A DNA stretch of 52,806 bases. Source: JBBTDV01 sp038042605 (GTDB lineage Bacteria; Bdellovibrionota; UBA1018). Below the pieces are notes generated by a model. It worked only from the letters and a program-made list of their open reading frames with translations. It was not told the DNA's origin and ran no database searches. The stretch spans positions 1 through 52,806 of the forward strand of contig CAYHPW010000016.1 in the NCBI GenBank assembly GCA_964358645.1, written 5' to 3'. How positions within the stretch are numbered: position 1 is the stretch's first letter; each line of letters opens with the position of its first letter. Below, piece by piece: positions 7,513 through 16,165 of this stretch. Made by a program: the position numbers and the translations under genes.

Positions 7513-8205
7513 TTAAATGCCTCTCTGAAAGCGCCTACGAATTTTACCCTTTAGGGTGAAAATCAATAAGCCAATCCCCGCAACAGCACACATAAGCCAG
7601 ATCCACCAGGGAGCTTTTCCTGAACGCATAAACTGTTCTGATTCATCAATACCGGCAAGGCGCAATATCCTGCTGGCTTGCCCGCTAGATACGAGCGGGC
7701 TCTCAAGCACTCGCAAAATCTCCATTGTTGCAAAACTGACAGCCCTGTCTGGCCGGCTTGCCTTGAGCTCGGGCACCAGCACATTAAAAAGGATATGCCT
7801 TCTTCTGTTCCTATTCAGAACCGCCTCGATCCCGTAACCGGCTTCCATCAATGCGCTACGGTCTTTCCAATAAAGCGCGAGCAAAACGCCAGACTCACGG
7901 CTTTGCATGCCAATCTTCCAGTGGCTAAAAATGCGCTTTGTCCAGGCTATAGGCTCTTCGCCGTCTAATCCCTTAAAAACAGCAACAACAATCTGTTCAC
8001 CAGTAGCCTTTTCGTGTTCACTCAGGATCTGATCCAGCGCGCTCCTAACCCCCGGCTTAAGCGCTCCCGGCTCATCTAATAAGTGGCCCGCCGGGATGGG
8101 GTATGGCAATTTTGAGGCAAAAGCCTGTAAACATTGCGCTGACTGAATAAACAAGGCTAAAAATAAAATAAGTATGAGTTGTTTAACCGACACGGGCGAC
8201 CACAT
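7513..8205 (-). CDS. TPM-domain membrane-anchored protein (YgcG family)
   Basis: This 230-residue protein has an N-terminal signal sequence (VKQLILILFLALFIQSAQC), a TPM domain at about 38-165, and a C-terminal membrane helix (WWIWLMCAVAGIGLLIFTL) followed by a basic tail (KGKIRRRFQRG). The TPM part shows the family opening LLDEPGALKPGVRSALDQIL, then GEQIVVAVFKGLDGE and the block SGVLLALYWKDRSALMEAGYGIEAVL. The domain should face the periplasm. TPM proteins have been linked to envelope stress and photosystem repair, but no general activity can be assigned. It lies 42 bp upstream of tig on the same strand and may share its transcript. Confidence 0.8.
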   Translation of the reverse strand: MWSPVSVKQLILILFLALFIQSAQCLQAFASKLPYPIPAGHLLDEPGALKPGVRSALDQILSEHEKATGEQIVVAVFKGLDGEEPIAWTKRIFSHWKIGMQSRESGVLLALYWKDRSALMEAGYGIEAVLNRNRRRHILFNVLVPELKASRPDRAVSFATMEILRVLESPLVSSGQASRILRLAGIDESEQFMRSGKAPWWIWLMCAVAGIGLLIFTLKGKIRRRFQRGI

Positions 8206-8329
8206 GCCTGGATTAGTTTGCTCGTACGACCCAGCAGTGTCAACTCAAAGGGATATTTAAATACAAGCCTTGATTTTTGGGTTGATTATAAGAAAAATGC
8301 TGGATAAAAACCGTTTAATGTAAAACGCA

Positions 8330-8391
8330 CACTTCAATGCACGTGGTGCCAGTATATGCCACGGTTAGGCAGAGAGCTGGTGGTTGAAGTG
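8330..8391 (+). ncRNA. Structured leader domain 1 upstream of rpsB
   Basis: CACTTCAA (8330-8337) pairs perfectly with TTGAAGTG (8384-8391), closing a loop that contains a second helix, CGTGG (8342-8346) with CCACG (8359-8363). TGCC at 8347-8350 could also pair with GGCA at 8368-8371. The nested helices about 130 bp before rpsB suggest an r-protein S2 autoregulatory leader or another cis-acting RNA. No known riboswitch class was recognised. Confidence 0.45.
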
Positions 8392-8397
8392 GAGGGG

Positions 8398-8446
8398 GGC
8401 TTTTTCACGGCCAGGGAAATGGGTCCCTGCCTTAAAATAAAAAGCC
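8398..8446 (+). ncRNA. Structured leader domain 2 upstream of rpsB
   Basis: GGCTTTTT (8398-8405) pairs with AAAAAGCC (8439-8446), enclosing a hairpin formed by CAGGGA (8412-8417) and TCCCTG (8424-8429). It follows domain 1 after six bases. The T-run lies inside the 5' arm, so alternative pairing of the G-run before it with another partner could turn it into an attenuator. This is inference. Confidence 0.45.
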
Positions 8447-8521
8447 TCAGAACCGCGGTTAGCACTCTGCGCTCGCGCGCAAATAGCAATCCGCTTTAAA
8501 TATTGTTAGGAGTATCAATTC

Positions 8522-9400
8522 ATGCCGACGATCACTATGCGTGAACTTCTGGAAGCAGGCGTTCACTTTGGCCACCAAACCCGTAGATGGAACCCGAAAA
8601 TGAAACCTTATGTTTTCGGCGCAAGAAACGGGATTTACATTATTGACTTACAAAAAACCGTAGACCAAGTACGAGCGGCCTGTGATTTTGCCACAAAAGT
8701 CACCTCCGAAGGTAAAAAGGTTCTTTTCGTTGGCACAAAGAAACAAGCTAGAGAAGTCATTGAAGAGGAAGCCAAACGATCTAGCATGTACTATGTGACT
8801 AACCGTTGGCTTGGCGGAATGCTTACTAATTATCAGACGGTTAAGGCTTCCATCGACCGATTGAAAAAAATCGAGGCACTGAAATTATCCCCCGAATGGA
8901 ACGAAACCCCCAAGAAGGAACAAGCCCGATACGACCGCGAGCTAGATAAACTTAAAAAGTCACTCGGCGGAATCCAGGACATGAAAAAACTACCAGCCGC
9001 TATTTTCGTCGTGGACACTGAAAAAGAGCACATAGCCATTAAGGAAGCTAAAAAACTAGGCATACCAACGATCGCCGTTGTGGACACGAACTGCGATCCT
9101 TCAAATATAAACTATGTAATCCCTGGTAATGATGACGCCATACGCAGCATACGCCTGTTTTCAAAATTAATCGCCGATAGTTGTGTTGAAGGCATGGCGA
9201 TACATCAGGAAAAACTGCGAGCGCAAGAAGCTGTTGACGCAAGCAAGCTCGCCGCGGAAAAAGAAGAACCAATCGAGGAAAAGAAAGTTTCGCGTTTTGA
9301 GGGAGATATAGACTTACAAGGTATTGATGAAGCAGACCTGGAAGCAGCGGAGGAAAAAGCCTCCACCGAACAGGAAACCGAAGAAGTAAAGCAGTCCTAA
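8522..9400 (+). CDS. rpsB: 30S ribosomal protein S2
   Basis: Ribosomal protein S2 binds the head-body hinge of the small subunit and is needed for S1 binding. The N-terminal signature MRELLEAGVHFGHQTRRWNP is present, as are the later block VTNRWLGGMLTN and the motif VVDTNCDP near 194-201. It is 292 residues long against about 240 for E. coli; the excess is an acidic Glu-rich tail from about residue 240 onward (for example EADLEAAEEKAS), as seen in several deltaproteobacterial S2 proteins. An AGGAG lies 9 nt before the ATG. It is first in the rpsB-tsf-pyrH-frr-uppS-cdsA-rseP run and probably controls it through the folded leader. Confidence 0.97.
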   Translation: MPTITMRELLEAGVHFGHQTRRWNPKMKPYVFGARNGIYIIDLQKTVDQVRAACDFATKVTSEGKKVLFVGTKKQAREVIEEEAKRSSMYYVTNRWLGGMLTNYQTVKASIDRLKKIEALKLSPEWNETPKKEQARYDRELDKLKKSLGGIQDMKKLPAAIFVVDTEKEHIAIKEAKKLGIPTIAVVDTNCDPSNINYVIPGNDDAIRSIRLFSKLIADSCVEGMAIHQEKLRAQEAVDASKLAAEKEEPIEEKKVSRFEGDIDLQGIDEADLEAAEEKASTEQETEEVKQS

Positions 9401-9421
9401 CGATAGGGGTGGTGGTATAAA

Positions 9422-10030
9422 ATGGATATTTCAGCTTCACTGGTAAAAGAACTCAGGGAGAAAACCGGCGCTGGTATGATGGATTGCAAGAAAGCACTTA
9501 CAGAGACGTCTGGTGATTTCGAAAAAGCTATCGAGTATCTCCGTAAACATGGAATAGCAGCAGCAGCAAAAAAAATCGGAAGAGCCACCAAAGATGGCGT
9601 GGTCGGGTCTTATATACACGGCGAAGGCAAGGTCGGGGTGCTTGTCGAAATCAACTGCGAAACAGATTTTGTTGCACGTACAGAACAATTCAGACAATTC
9701 GTAAAGGACATAGCCATGCATGTAGCGGCAGCCAATCCGCTTTGGGTCAGAACGGATGACGTTCCAAAAAATGTCACTGACAAAGAAAAAGAAATATCCA
9801 TTGCACAAATGCAAAACAGCGGGAAACCTGTAAGCGTTTTGGAAAAAATAGCCGAAGGCAAACTCAAAAAATTTTATGAGGATAACTGCTTAATGAATCA
9901 ACCCTTCATCAAGGACCCCAATAAAACAATAGAGCAACTATTAAAAGAAACAGTAGCAATGTTAGGTGAAAACATCACAATCAAAAGATTCGCGAGGTTT
10001 GTCCTCGGCGAAAGCAAGGAAGGCGCGTGA
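9422..10030 (+). CDS. tsf: Elongation factor Ts, short form
   Basis: EF-Ts recycles EF-Tu-GDP to EF-Tu-GTP. The N-terminal UBA-like segment LVKELREKTGAGMMDCKKAL and the core motif INCETDFVARTEQF near 78-91 are intact. At 202 residues it is much shorter than the roughly 283-residue E. coli protein and has one core subdomain instead of two, like Thermus-type EF-Ts. It begins 21 bp after rpsB. Its TGA overlaps the pyrH ATG by one base (TGATG), so the two are translationally coupled. The substrate EF-Tu is encoded at the far end of this window. Confidence 0.96.
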   Translation: MDISASLVKELREKTGAGMMDCKKALTETSGDFEKAIEYLRKHGIAAAAKKIGRATKDGVVGSYIHGEGKVGVLVEINCETDFVARTEQFRQFVKDIAMHVAAANPLWVRTDDVPKNVTDKEKEISIAQMQNSGKPVSVLEKIAEGKLKKFYEDNCLMNQPFIKDPNKTIEQLLKETVAMLGENITIKRFARFVLGESKEGA

Positions 10031-10779
10031 TGACTGCCCATACATGTGGCCAAACAGGGAGCATAAAAAATAGTATCAAATATAAACGTGTACTCTTAAA
10101 GCTGTCGGGAGAAGCTTTGGCAGGCAATGTCGGTTACGGGATAGACAGCGATATACTTAAGGTGTTGGCCGGCGAAATCCACGAAATCCACGACATGGGT
10201 ATAGAAATCGGGATAGTGATTGGGGGAGGCAACATCTTCCGTGGCATAAAAGGCGCCACCAAGGGGATGGACCGCGCATCAGCTGATTACATGGGCATGT
10301 TAGCCACTGTGCTAAACTGCCTGGCGCTACAAGATGCTCTGGAACACGAAGGAGTCCATACCAGAGTTCAGTCAGCAATAGAAATGCGCGAACTCGCTGA
10401 ACCATATATCCGGCGCAGGGCAATACGGCACCTAGAGAAAGGCCGCGTGGTAATTTTTGGTGCAGGCACAGGAAATCCTTATTTTACCACTGACACAACA
10501 GCAGCCTTGCGGGCCGTTGAAGTCGGTTGCGAAGTAGTCTTGAAAGCTACAAAGGTAGACGGGATTTACGACGCGGATCCCACTGAAAATGCGGATGCAA
10601 AACTGTTTAACAGGCTTACATATCTTGATCTTCTACAAAAAGGGCTGAAGGTAATGGATTCCACCGCAATATCACTTTGCATGGATAATCAGTTACCAAT
10701 AATAGTGTTTAACTTAAATAAGCGCGGCATTCTTAAGCGCATACTTGAGGGTGAATCGCTAGGCACCCTCGTTCAATAG
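10030..10779 (+). CDS. pyrH: Uridylate kinase (UMP kinase)
   Basis: UMP kinase phosphorylates UMP to UDP in pyrimidine nucleotide synthesis. It is a 249-residue amino-acid-kinase-fold protein with KRVLLKLSGEALAG near 20-33, GIVIGGGNIFRG near 62-73, and the nucleotide-binding block FGAGTGNPYFTTDTTAALRA near 147-166. The assigned ATG shares its first base with the tsf stop; a GTG three bases earlier is possible. About 18 residues precede the usual start of the kinase fold, so an internal start cannot be excluded. It is followed closely by frr, the common bacterial order. Confidence 0.96.
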   Translation: MTAHTCGQTGSIKNSIKYKRVLLKLSGEALAGNVGYGIDSDILKVLAGEIHEIHDMGIEIGIVIGGGNIFRGIKGATKGMDRASADYMGMLATVLNCLALQDALEHEGVHTRVQSAIEMRELAEPYIRRRAIRHLEKGRVVIFGAGTGNPYFTTDTTAALRAVEVGCEVVLKATKVDGIYDADPTENADAKLFNRLTYLDLLQKGLKVMDSTAISLCMDNQLPIIVFNLNKRGILKRILEGESLGTLVQ

Positions 10780-10788
10780 GAGATAACG

Positions 10789-11370
10789 ATGTCAAAACCA
10801 ACTAGTCCTTCGGATACTACCTCAAACTTTAACTCGATGATCCAAAACATGGATAAGAGCATTGCTTCATTTAAAAATGAACTTTCCAAGGTCCGCACTG
10901 GACGTGCTTCAACCGCCCTTGTCGACACAGTGCACGCCGATTATTATGGATCATCCGTTCCGCTTAACCAGGTTGCAAACATAACAACTCCAGATGCCAG
11001 AACCATCCAGATATCCCCATGGGAGCAAGGGATGGTCCCAGCAATTGAAAAAGCAATCCTCGCCGCGAATATCGGACTGACCCCGCAGAGCGACGGCAAA
11101 GTCGTACGCATACCGCTGCCACCTTTGACGGAAGAACGGCGCAAGGACATGGTAAAACTTGTTAAAAAGATGGGTGAGGAAACCAAGATCGCCATCCGCA
11201 ATCACAGGCGTGACGCCAATGATGGAAATAAAACCCTTGAAAAATCTAAATCCATTTCAGAAGACGAATTAAAGAAGGCAATGGATCAAATCCAGAAAAA
11301 AACTGATGAAAAAACCACAGAAGTGGACAAAATTATCAACGCAAAAGAAAAAGAAATAATGACAGTTTAG
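10789..11370 (+). CDS. frr: Ribosome recycling factor
   Basis: RRF splits post-termination ribosomes together with EF-G. The protein has 193 residues, slightly above the usual 185 because of an N-terminal extension (SKPTSPSDTTSNFNS). The hallmark blocks LSKVRTGRASTALVD and VRIPLPPLTEERRKDMVKLV are present, as is the helical three-stranded bundle that ends in NAKEKEIMTV. An AGGAG lies shortly before the ATG, and only nine bp separate it from pyrH. uppS begins two bp after its stop. Confidence 0.97.
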   Translation: MSKPTSPSDTTSNFNSMIQNMDKSIASFKNELSKVRTGRASTALVDTVHADYYGSSVPLNQVANITTPDARTIQISPWEQGMVPAIEKAILAANIGLTPQSDGKVVRIPLPPLTEERRKDMVKLVKKMGEETKIAIRNHRRDANDGNKTLEKSKSISEDELKKAMDQIQKKTDEKTTEVDKIINAKEKEIMTV

Positions 11371-11372
11371 CC

Positions 11373-12113
11373 GTGAATACAATGTCGCGTCGAATCCCGA
11401 GACACGTAGCAATAATCATGGATGGTAACGGCCGATGGGCTGAGAAGCGCGGCTATCCACGTATTTATGGTCACATCCGTGGTTCTGCCAGAATAAAGCC
11501 TATCGTGAAAGAAGCTGATCGGGTGGGCATAAAAGCCCTAACACTTTATGCATTTTCAACTGAAAACTGGTGCCGTCCAGACTTGGAACTCCAAGTCCTT
11601 TGGAAACTCTTAAAAAAATACTTAATAAAGGAAGTAGATGAATTTGACCGCAACAATGTGTGCCTGCGTGCCATCGGTGAAATCGACCGTCTCGCACCGG
11701 ACGTACGAAAAGTTCTTGATTACACCGTTGACCGGCTAGCAGGAAATACCGGCCTACAACTGACACTAGCTATTTCCTATGGCTCACGCCGCGAATTCGA
11801 GCGCGCCGCAAGGCTGTTCGCCGAAGACTGCGTGCAAAACAAAAGAAAGCCTGCAGATATCTCTGAAGCCGTTTTGTCCAACTATATGTGGACTTCAGTT
11901 CTGGGTGATCTATCAGATGTGGACTTAGTAATAAGAACCGGCGGTGAAAAACGTATAAGCAATTACCTTTTATGGCAGTCTGCTTATGCTGAATTCATTT
12001 TTACAGATTTATTTTGGCCAGACTTCAAACCATCCGACCTTCTTGCTGCGGTTGAAGAATATTCCAACCGCGAAAGGAGATATGGTGGCTTATCCGCGGA
12101 GGCTCAGCTGTGA
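11373..12113 (+). CDS. uppS: Undecaprenyl diphosphate synthase
   Basis: This cis-prenyltransferase makes the C55 lipid carrier for peptidoglycan and O-antigen. It shows the family's diagnostic sequence HVAIIMDGNGRWAEKRG near residues 11-27 (catalytic Asp in MDGNGRWA), LTLYAFSTENWCRP near 57-70, and the C-terminal IRTGGEKRISNYLLWQSAYAE. Length (246 residues) is normal. The assigned start is GTG at 11373; an ATG nine bases later is equally possible. cdsA overlaps its stop codon. It sits in the widespread frr-uppS-cdsA-rseP order. Confidence 0.96.
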   Translation: MNTMSRRIPRHVAIIMDGNGRWAEKRGYPRIYGHIRGSARIKPIVKEADRVGIKALTLYAFSTENWCRPDLELQVLWKLLKKYLIKEVDEFDRNNVCLRAIGEIDRLAPDVRKVLDYTVDRLAGNTGLQLTLAISYGSRREFERAARLFAEDCVQNKRKPADISEAVLSNYMWTSVLGDLSDVDLVIRTGGEKRISNYLLWQSAYAEFIFTDLFWPDFKPSDLLAAVEEYSNRERRYGGLSAEAQL

Positions 12114-12934
12114 CCAGCCGTGAGTTACCAAAACGCATAACAACGGGTCTGCTTGGCGCGGTCCTTTTTCTGGCAATATTAGTCTACGGCGGCTGGATCG
12201 GGGCATTTGTAATTACCGCCATGCTGGCAATGGGTATGCTACACGAATTCTCCGATATGGTCTTTACCTTGCCTGACAAGGCTGAAAAACGTTACTTCAT
12301 GTTATCCATCGCCTGGCTTGCTGTACTTTTAGGATTTTTTGCTCCATCAGCATTTGCAGAAATACTAGTAGCAGGATTTTTGGCAATGTCCGTATATTTC
12401 TTAGCCATAGCAAACAGACACGTGCCCCATTGTCTTGGAGATCACTTCAAGGAGCTCATGTATTCATCATTTTGCCTGCTTTATATCCTCCTGCCACTGC
12501 TTTATTTTTCCAGAATGTTGTTATCGCAAAACGGGGTTTATTGGACCATTTTATTTTTTATGATTATTTGGGCAAGTGACACCGGCGCATTTTTTGGCGG
12601 AAGGCGGTTTGGACGAAAAAGGTTGTACCCAGCAATCAGCCCTAAAAAAACCGTAGAGGGGGCAGCCATCGGTTTAGCCTCCGGCGTGATGGCGGCTTTA
12701 CTTTTTAAGACATTGGCCTTCGGAAATCTCGGCTGGTTGTCAGCAATAGTGATCCCAATCATAATCGGTCCGTCATCGCAAATCGGAGACCTTGCCGAAA
12801 GTTTCTTAAAACGCGCGTTCAACAGAAAAGACTCTGGAACTTTCTTTCCGGGACATGGTGGATTCCTTGACCGCTTCGATGGCGTGGTTTTTAGTATGCC
12901 GGTCATGTATGCTTGTATGAAAGTTTTCAGCTAA
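12110..12934 (+). CDS. cdsA: Phosphatidate cytidylyltransferase
   Basis: CdsA makes CDP-diacylglycerol from phosphatidate and CTP at the inner membrane, the branch point of phospholipid synthesis. It is a 274-residue polytopic protein with about eight hydrophobic segments. The signature SQIGDLAESFLKRAFNRKDS near 222-241 followed by FPGHGGFLDRFDGVVF is diagnostic, and SDTGAFFGGRRFGRK comes earlier. The GTG start overlaps the uppS stop by four bases. Its product is the substrate of PssA, encoded 2.5 kb downstream in the same run. Confidence 0.95.
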   Translation: MTSRELPKRITTGLLGAVLFLAILVYGGWIGAFVITAMLAMGMLHEFSDMVFTLPDKAEKRYFMLSIAWLAVLLGFFAPSAFAEILVAGFLAMSVYFLAIANRHVPHCLGDHFKELMYSSFCLLYILLPLLYFSRMLLSQNGVYWTILFFMIIWASDTGAFFGGRRFGRKRLYPAISPKKTVEGAAIGLASGVMAALLFKTLAFGNLGWLSAIVIPIIIGPSSQIGDLAESFLKRAFNRKDSGTFFPGHGGFLDRFDGVVFSMPVMYACMKVFS

Positions 12935-12951
12935 CAACAACGGAGGTCAGC

Positions 12952-14580
12952 ATGCTTTCAGTTTTAGGATTTTTGGTCATTTTAGCACCGCTGGTCATTG
13001 TGCATGAACTCGGTCACTTCCTCTTTGCACGGCTTTTTAATGTCAAAGCTGAGGTGTTTTCCATAGGATTCGGCCCTGCCCTTTGGAAGAGAAAATGCGG
13101 GGAAACTGAATTAAGGTTTTCTGCAATTCCCTTGGGAGGTTATGTAAAACTTCTAGGTGAAGATCGCGAAACTGAGATCTCACCACAAGAGCAACACCGA
13201 TCTGTTAATCGACAAGCACCGTGGAAACGTTTTTTTATTTTCTTCGGCGGACCGTTTTTTAACTTCTTGTACGCTATTTTTGTGTTCATGATCATTTTCA
13301 TCATAGGCGAACCACAACTTGCCAACTTCATCGGGCGCGTAGTCCACGAATCGCCAGCAGCTAAAATGGGATTCCAAAGTGGTGACCAAGTCTTGGCCAT
13401 AGACGGCAATCCTATCAAACGGTTTGATGAACTAATCAGATCAATAAATGAAAATCCCGGGAAACCCTTGGCCTTCTCGGTATTACACAAAGGCGCAGCC
13501 GCTCCAGTCATTCTTAATATAACCCCAGAACCAAAATTAGGGATAAGCGAATATGGTGAATCAACAAATCTTGGTGAAATAGAAGGCCTCCTGCTGAATG
13601 GGAGAACAACTGCCATAGGCGTTTCAGATCCATCTTCAGATGCTGGTAAGGCAGGCCTGGGCACCGGCGATCAGGTCATTGCTGTTAATGAAACACCTGT
13701 CAACTCATGGGAAGAAGTTGAAAATTATTATAATTCCACGCACCCAAAAACAACCATGCTATTTAAGATTTATTCACTAGATGTGCAAACAACGCGTGAA
13801 ATTTCTTTTACAAAAAAAGACGCCACAGCTGGCATGGGCCAGTCTTGGGGACTTTTTTCATCTGAACTTTTTGTAGAAAAAGTAATTCCAGATTCACCAG
13901 CCGAGAAAAACGGCATCAAGGCCGGTGACCGCCTCATAGGAGTTGGTAACACTGAAGTGCAGAGTTTTTTTCAATTGAAAGATGAGATACAACAAACCGG
14001 CGAAAAAGACGGGAAAGTACTCCTCAAGTGGGAGCGAGATGGAAAATCCTATTCCGCTGACATAGAGCCTACTTCCACGGTCGTGCGCGATTATACGCTG
14101 AAGAAAAAGAACCAATTCACGGTCGGCGTGGTCCCTAAGCTCATGCCAACGGAACCAGCGGTAGTGTTCGAGCGTGTGTGGAATCCTTTCACATTGTTAT
14201 TTAAAGCCACCGAAAAAATGGTCACGTTCATATGGCGCAACGTGGTCTCAATTCAAAAACTGATAACTGGTGATGTTTCAGTTTCAACACTTGGCGGTCC
14301 AATATTAATCGGCAAGATAGCGGGTGAGTCGCTTTCGCGTGGCCTTCGCGCCTTTCTCTCTATGATGGCTATTCTTTCAATAGGACTAGGTGTTCTAAAC
14401 ATATTGCCAATTCCGATTCTTGACGGAGGCCACCTCTTGTTACTTGGCATCGAAATAATCCGTGGTAAGCCATTGAACCTCAGAACCATGGAAATTATAC
14501 AACTGGTCGGCCTATCACTGATCTTGTTGCTGATGATCGTAGTTTTGCGAAATGATCTGGCAAGGTTGCCTTATTTCTGA
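12952..14580 (+). CDS. rseP: RseP-type site-2 zinc metalloprotease with three PDZ domains
   Basis: This intramembrane protease cleaves membrane-bound anti-sigma factors and signal-peptide remnants. It is 542 residues long from the ATG at 12952, chosen for the GGAGG just upstream and because the first helix then starts correctly. The zinc motif HELGH is at 18-22 and the third-ligand region NILPIPILDGGHLL is near the C-terminus, between transmembrane segments. Three PDZ-like repeats lie between the membrane parts: GRVVHESPAAKMGFQSGDQV, then DAGKAGLGTGDQVIAVNETP, then EKVIPDSPAEKNGIKAGDRL. E. coli RseP (450 residues) has two. It ends TGATG, overlapping the tsaB start by one base. Confidence 0.94.
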   Translation: MLSVLGFLVILAPLVIVHELGHFLFARLFNVKAEVFSIGFGPALWKRKCGETELRFSAIPLGGYVKLLGEDRETEISPQEQHRSVNRQAPWKRFFIFFGGPFFNFLYAIFVFMIIFIIGEPQLANFIGRVVHESPAAKMGFQSGDQVLAIDGNPIKRFDELIRSINENPGKPLAFSVLHKGAAAPVILNITPEPKLGISEYGESTNLGEIEGLLLNGRTTAIGVSDPSSDAGKAGLGTGDQVIAVNETPVNSWEEVENYYNSTHPKTTMLFKIYSLDVQTTREISFTKKDATAGMGQSWGLFSSELFVEKVIPDSPAEKNGIKAGDRLIGVGNTEVQSFFQLKDEIQQTGEKDGKVLLKWERDGKSYSADIEPTSTVVRDYTLKKKNQFTVGVVPKLMPTEPAVVFERVWNPFTLLFKATEKMVTFIWRNVVSIQKLITGDVSVSTLGGPILIGKIAGESLSRGLRAFLSMMAILSIGLGVLNILPIPILDGGHLLLLGIEIIRGKPLNLRTMEIIQLVGLSLILLLMIVVLRNDLARLPYF

Positions 14581-15392
14581 TGAAACTCCTGGCCTGGGAT
14601 ACCTCCTCCAAAAGCGGTACGCTGGTTGCTTTGACTTGGGACCAATCAGAAAATTCTGGGTGGGATGGTGTAACATTAGCAGGAGAGCTGACACTCAATA
14701 TTGAACTTACTCATTCAGAAAAACTCCTCTTCGGCATTGATCGGATATTATCCACGGCAAACTGGCATATCGATGATGTGGATTTATTCGGGGTGGGCAT
14801 AGGTCCCGGAAGCTTTACCGGCCTTAGGATAGGCGTAACTACCGCAAGGACATTGGCACATACACTTGGCAAGAAGCTCGTAGGCGTATCAAGCCTTGCG
14901 ATTCTAGCCAGACCGCTGGCGCTGGCGACGACTTTGCTGGGCGACAGATCAAAAAAAGTAATCACTGTAGCAACTACGACAGCCTGCAAGGGTGAATTAT
15001 TCGCTCTTTGGGGCTATGCCACATCAGTACTGAATTATAATTCAAAAAAATGCGGTGTATTTGAACAAGTCATTCATCCAGAACCACTGATACATGCGAT
15101 TAAAAAGGAATTACAAAAACACTCCACGGCATTTTGGGCCGCTGTCGGGGAGGGCCGTCGTTCTTATCAACAAACTTGGACACAACTACCCTCGACTTCT
15201 GAGTTAAAACTTAATTTCCCATTTGCTGACCATATACAACCACGTTACTTAGGGCTGTTATGCTGGGAAGCCTTTCAAGCCGGGCTAGCCACCGATCCGC
15301 TATCAGTTCTTCCTCAGTATCTCAGGGCATCCGACGCTGAGATTAAATTACGCGCTGGCCTCTTACCACCCGGCCCCACTCGTGGGCTATAG
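14580..15392 (+). CDS. tsaB: tRNA threonylcarbamoyladenosine protein TsaB
   Basis: TsaB is the ASKHA-fold scaffold that pairs with TsaD to make t6A37 in ANN-decoding tRNAs. The N-terminal MKLLAWDTSSKSGTLVAL resembles the phosphate-binding start of the family, and VDLFGVGIGPGSFTGLRIGV near 67-86 is its signature. The C-terminal half is divergent and longer than in E. coli TsaB (231 residues). The ATG overlaps the rseP TGA, indicating coupling. The substrate tRNA-Thr is encoded near the end of the window, but that is coincidence. TsaD and TsaE are not here. Confidence 0.88.
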   Translation: MKLLAWDTSSKSGTLVALTWDQSENSGWDGVTLAGELTLNIELTHSEKLLFGIDRILSTANWHIDDVDLFGVGIGPGSFTGLRIGVTTARTLAHTLGKKLVGVSSLAILARPLALATTLLGDRSKKVITVATTTACKGELFALWGYATSVLNYNSKKCGVFEQVIHPEPLIHAIKKELQKHSTAFWAAVGEGRRSYQQTWTQLPSTSELKLNFPFADHIQPRYLGLLCWEAFQAGLATDPLSVLPQYLRASDAEIKLRAGLLPPGPTRGL

Positions 15393-15427
15393 TAGTACAG
15401 CATTTTATATAGTATAGTCTCAATGAA

Positions 15428-16165
15428 ATGCGAAAAGTTTATATAGTGCCCAATTTCATTACAACAGCAAATATGTTCTGTGGTTTTTACTCGGTCATTG
15501 CATCAATCCAGAAAGATTTTACGACGGCCGCCTGGGCAATTATAGCTGCGGCTGTGTTTGACATGATGGATGGCCGCATAGCAAGGCTTGCAAAAGCAAC
15601 GAGTCGGTTCGGTGTGGAGTATGACAGTCTGTCAGATCTCATTTCATTTGGTTTTGCCCCAGCCATCCTGCTTTTTCAATGGGCTCTCAGCCCATTCGGG
15701 CGTATAGGCTGGCTTGCTTCATTTCTGTTCCTTGTTTGTGGGGCACTGAGACTCGCTAGGTTTAATGTCAACACCGCTATGATACGAAAGGCATATTTTC
15801 AAGGGCTCCCTATACCAATGGGTGCCGGAGTAGCGGCTACTTTAGTCATTTTTTGCCAAGCCCTCGAATTTACAATGTCTCAAACGATCATTGTGCCTAT
15901 TTTAACTCTCTCTCTGGCAAGCCTGATGATCAGCACAATCCCGTTTCCATCTTTCAAGGAATTAAATTGGCGATCGCGTACAAGCTTTGGCTACCTTATA
16001 TTGGGTGTACTTATCATGATCCTTATAGCAGTAAGACCCGAGGTCACGCTTTTCCTGATACTGACATTCTACGTAGCAGTGAGTTTAATATGGAATCTCT
16101 TTAGACTTGCCATGGGAAAACCCGTTAGAGCACGGTACGAGATAAATCATGAATCAGATACTTAA
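15428..16165 (+). CDS. pssA: CDP-diacylglycerol--serine O-phosphatidyltransferase
   Basis: PssA joins CDP-diacylglycerol and L-serine to give phosphatidylserine, the precursor of phosphatidylethanolamine. It is a 245-residue polytopic membrane protein of the CDP-alcohol phosphatidyltransferase family. The catalytic motif D-G-x2-A-R-x8-G-x3-D-x3-D is read in DGRIARLAKATSRFGVEYD followed by SLSD (about residues 48-70). PNFITTANMFCGFYS at the N-terminus is typical of type II (Bacillus-like) PssA. The last 17 bp overlap asd. A psd gene is not in the window. Confidence 0.93.
   Translation: MRKVYIVPNFITTANMFCGFYSVIASIQKDFTTAAWAIIAAAVFDMMDGRIARLAKATSRFGVEYDSLSDLISFGFAPAILLFQWALSPFGRIGWLASFLFLVCGALRLARFNVNTAMIRKAYFQGLPIPMGAGVAATLVIFCQALEFTMSQTIIVPILTLSLASLMISTIPFPSFKELNWRSRTSFGYLILGVLIMILIAVRPEVTLFLILTFYVAVSLIWNLFRLAMGKPVRARYEINHESDT

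Larger units (their letters stand above)
8206..8521 (+). promoter_or_regulatory. rpsB-tsf promoter/leader region
   Basis: This 316-bp gene-free stretch separates the divergent TPM gene from rpsB. A weak sigma-70-like pair is visible: TTGATT at 8282-8287, a 17-bp spacer, then TAAAAA at 8305-8310. Downstream lie two folded domains (listed separately) and the AGGAG ribosome-binding site at 8508-8512. No small ORF stands out. Confidence 0.5.
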
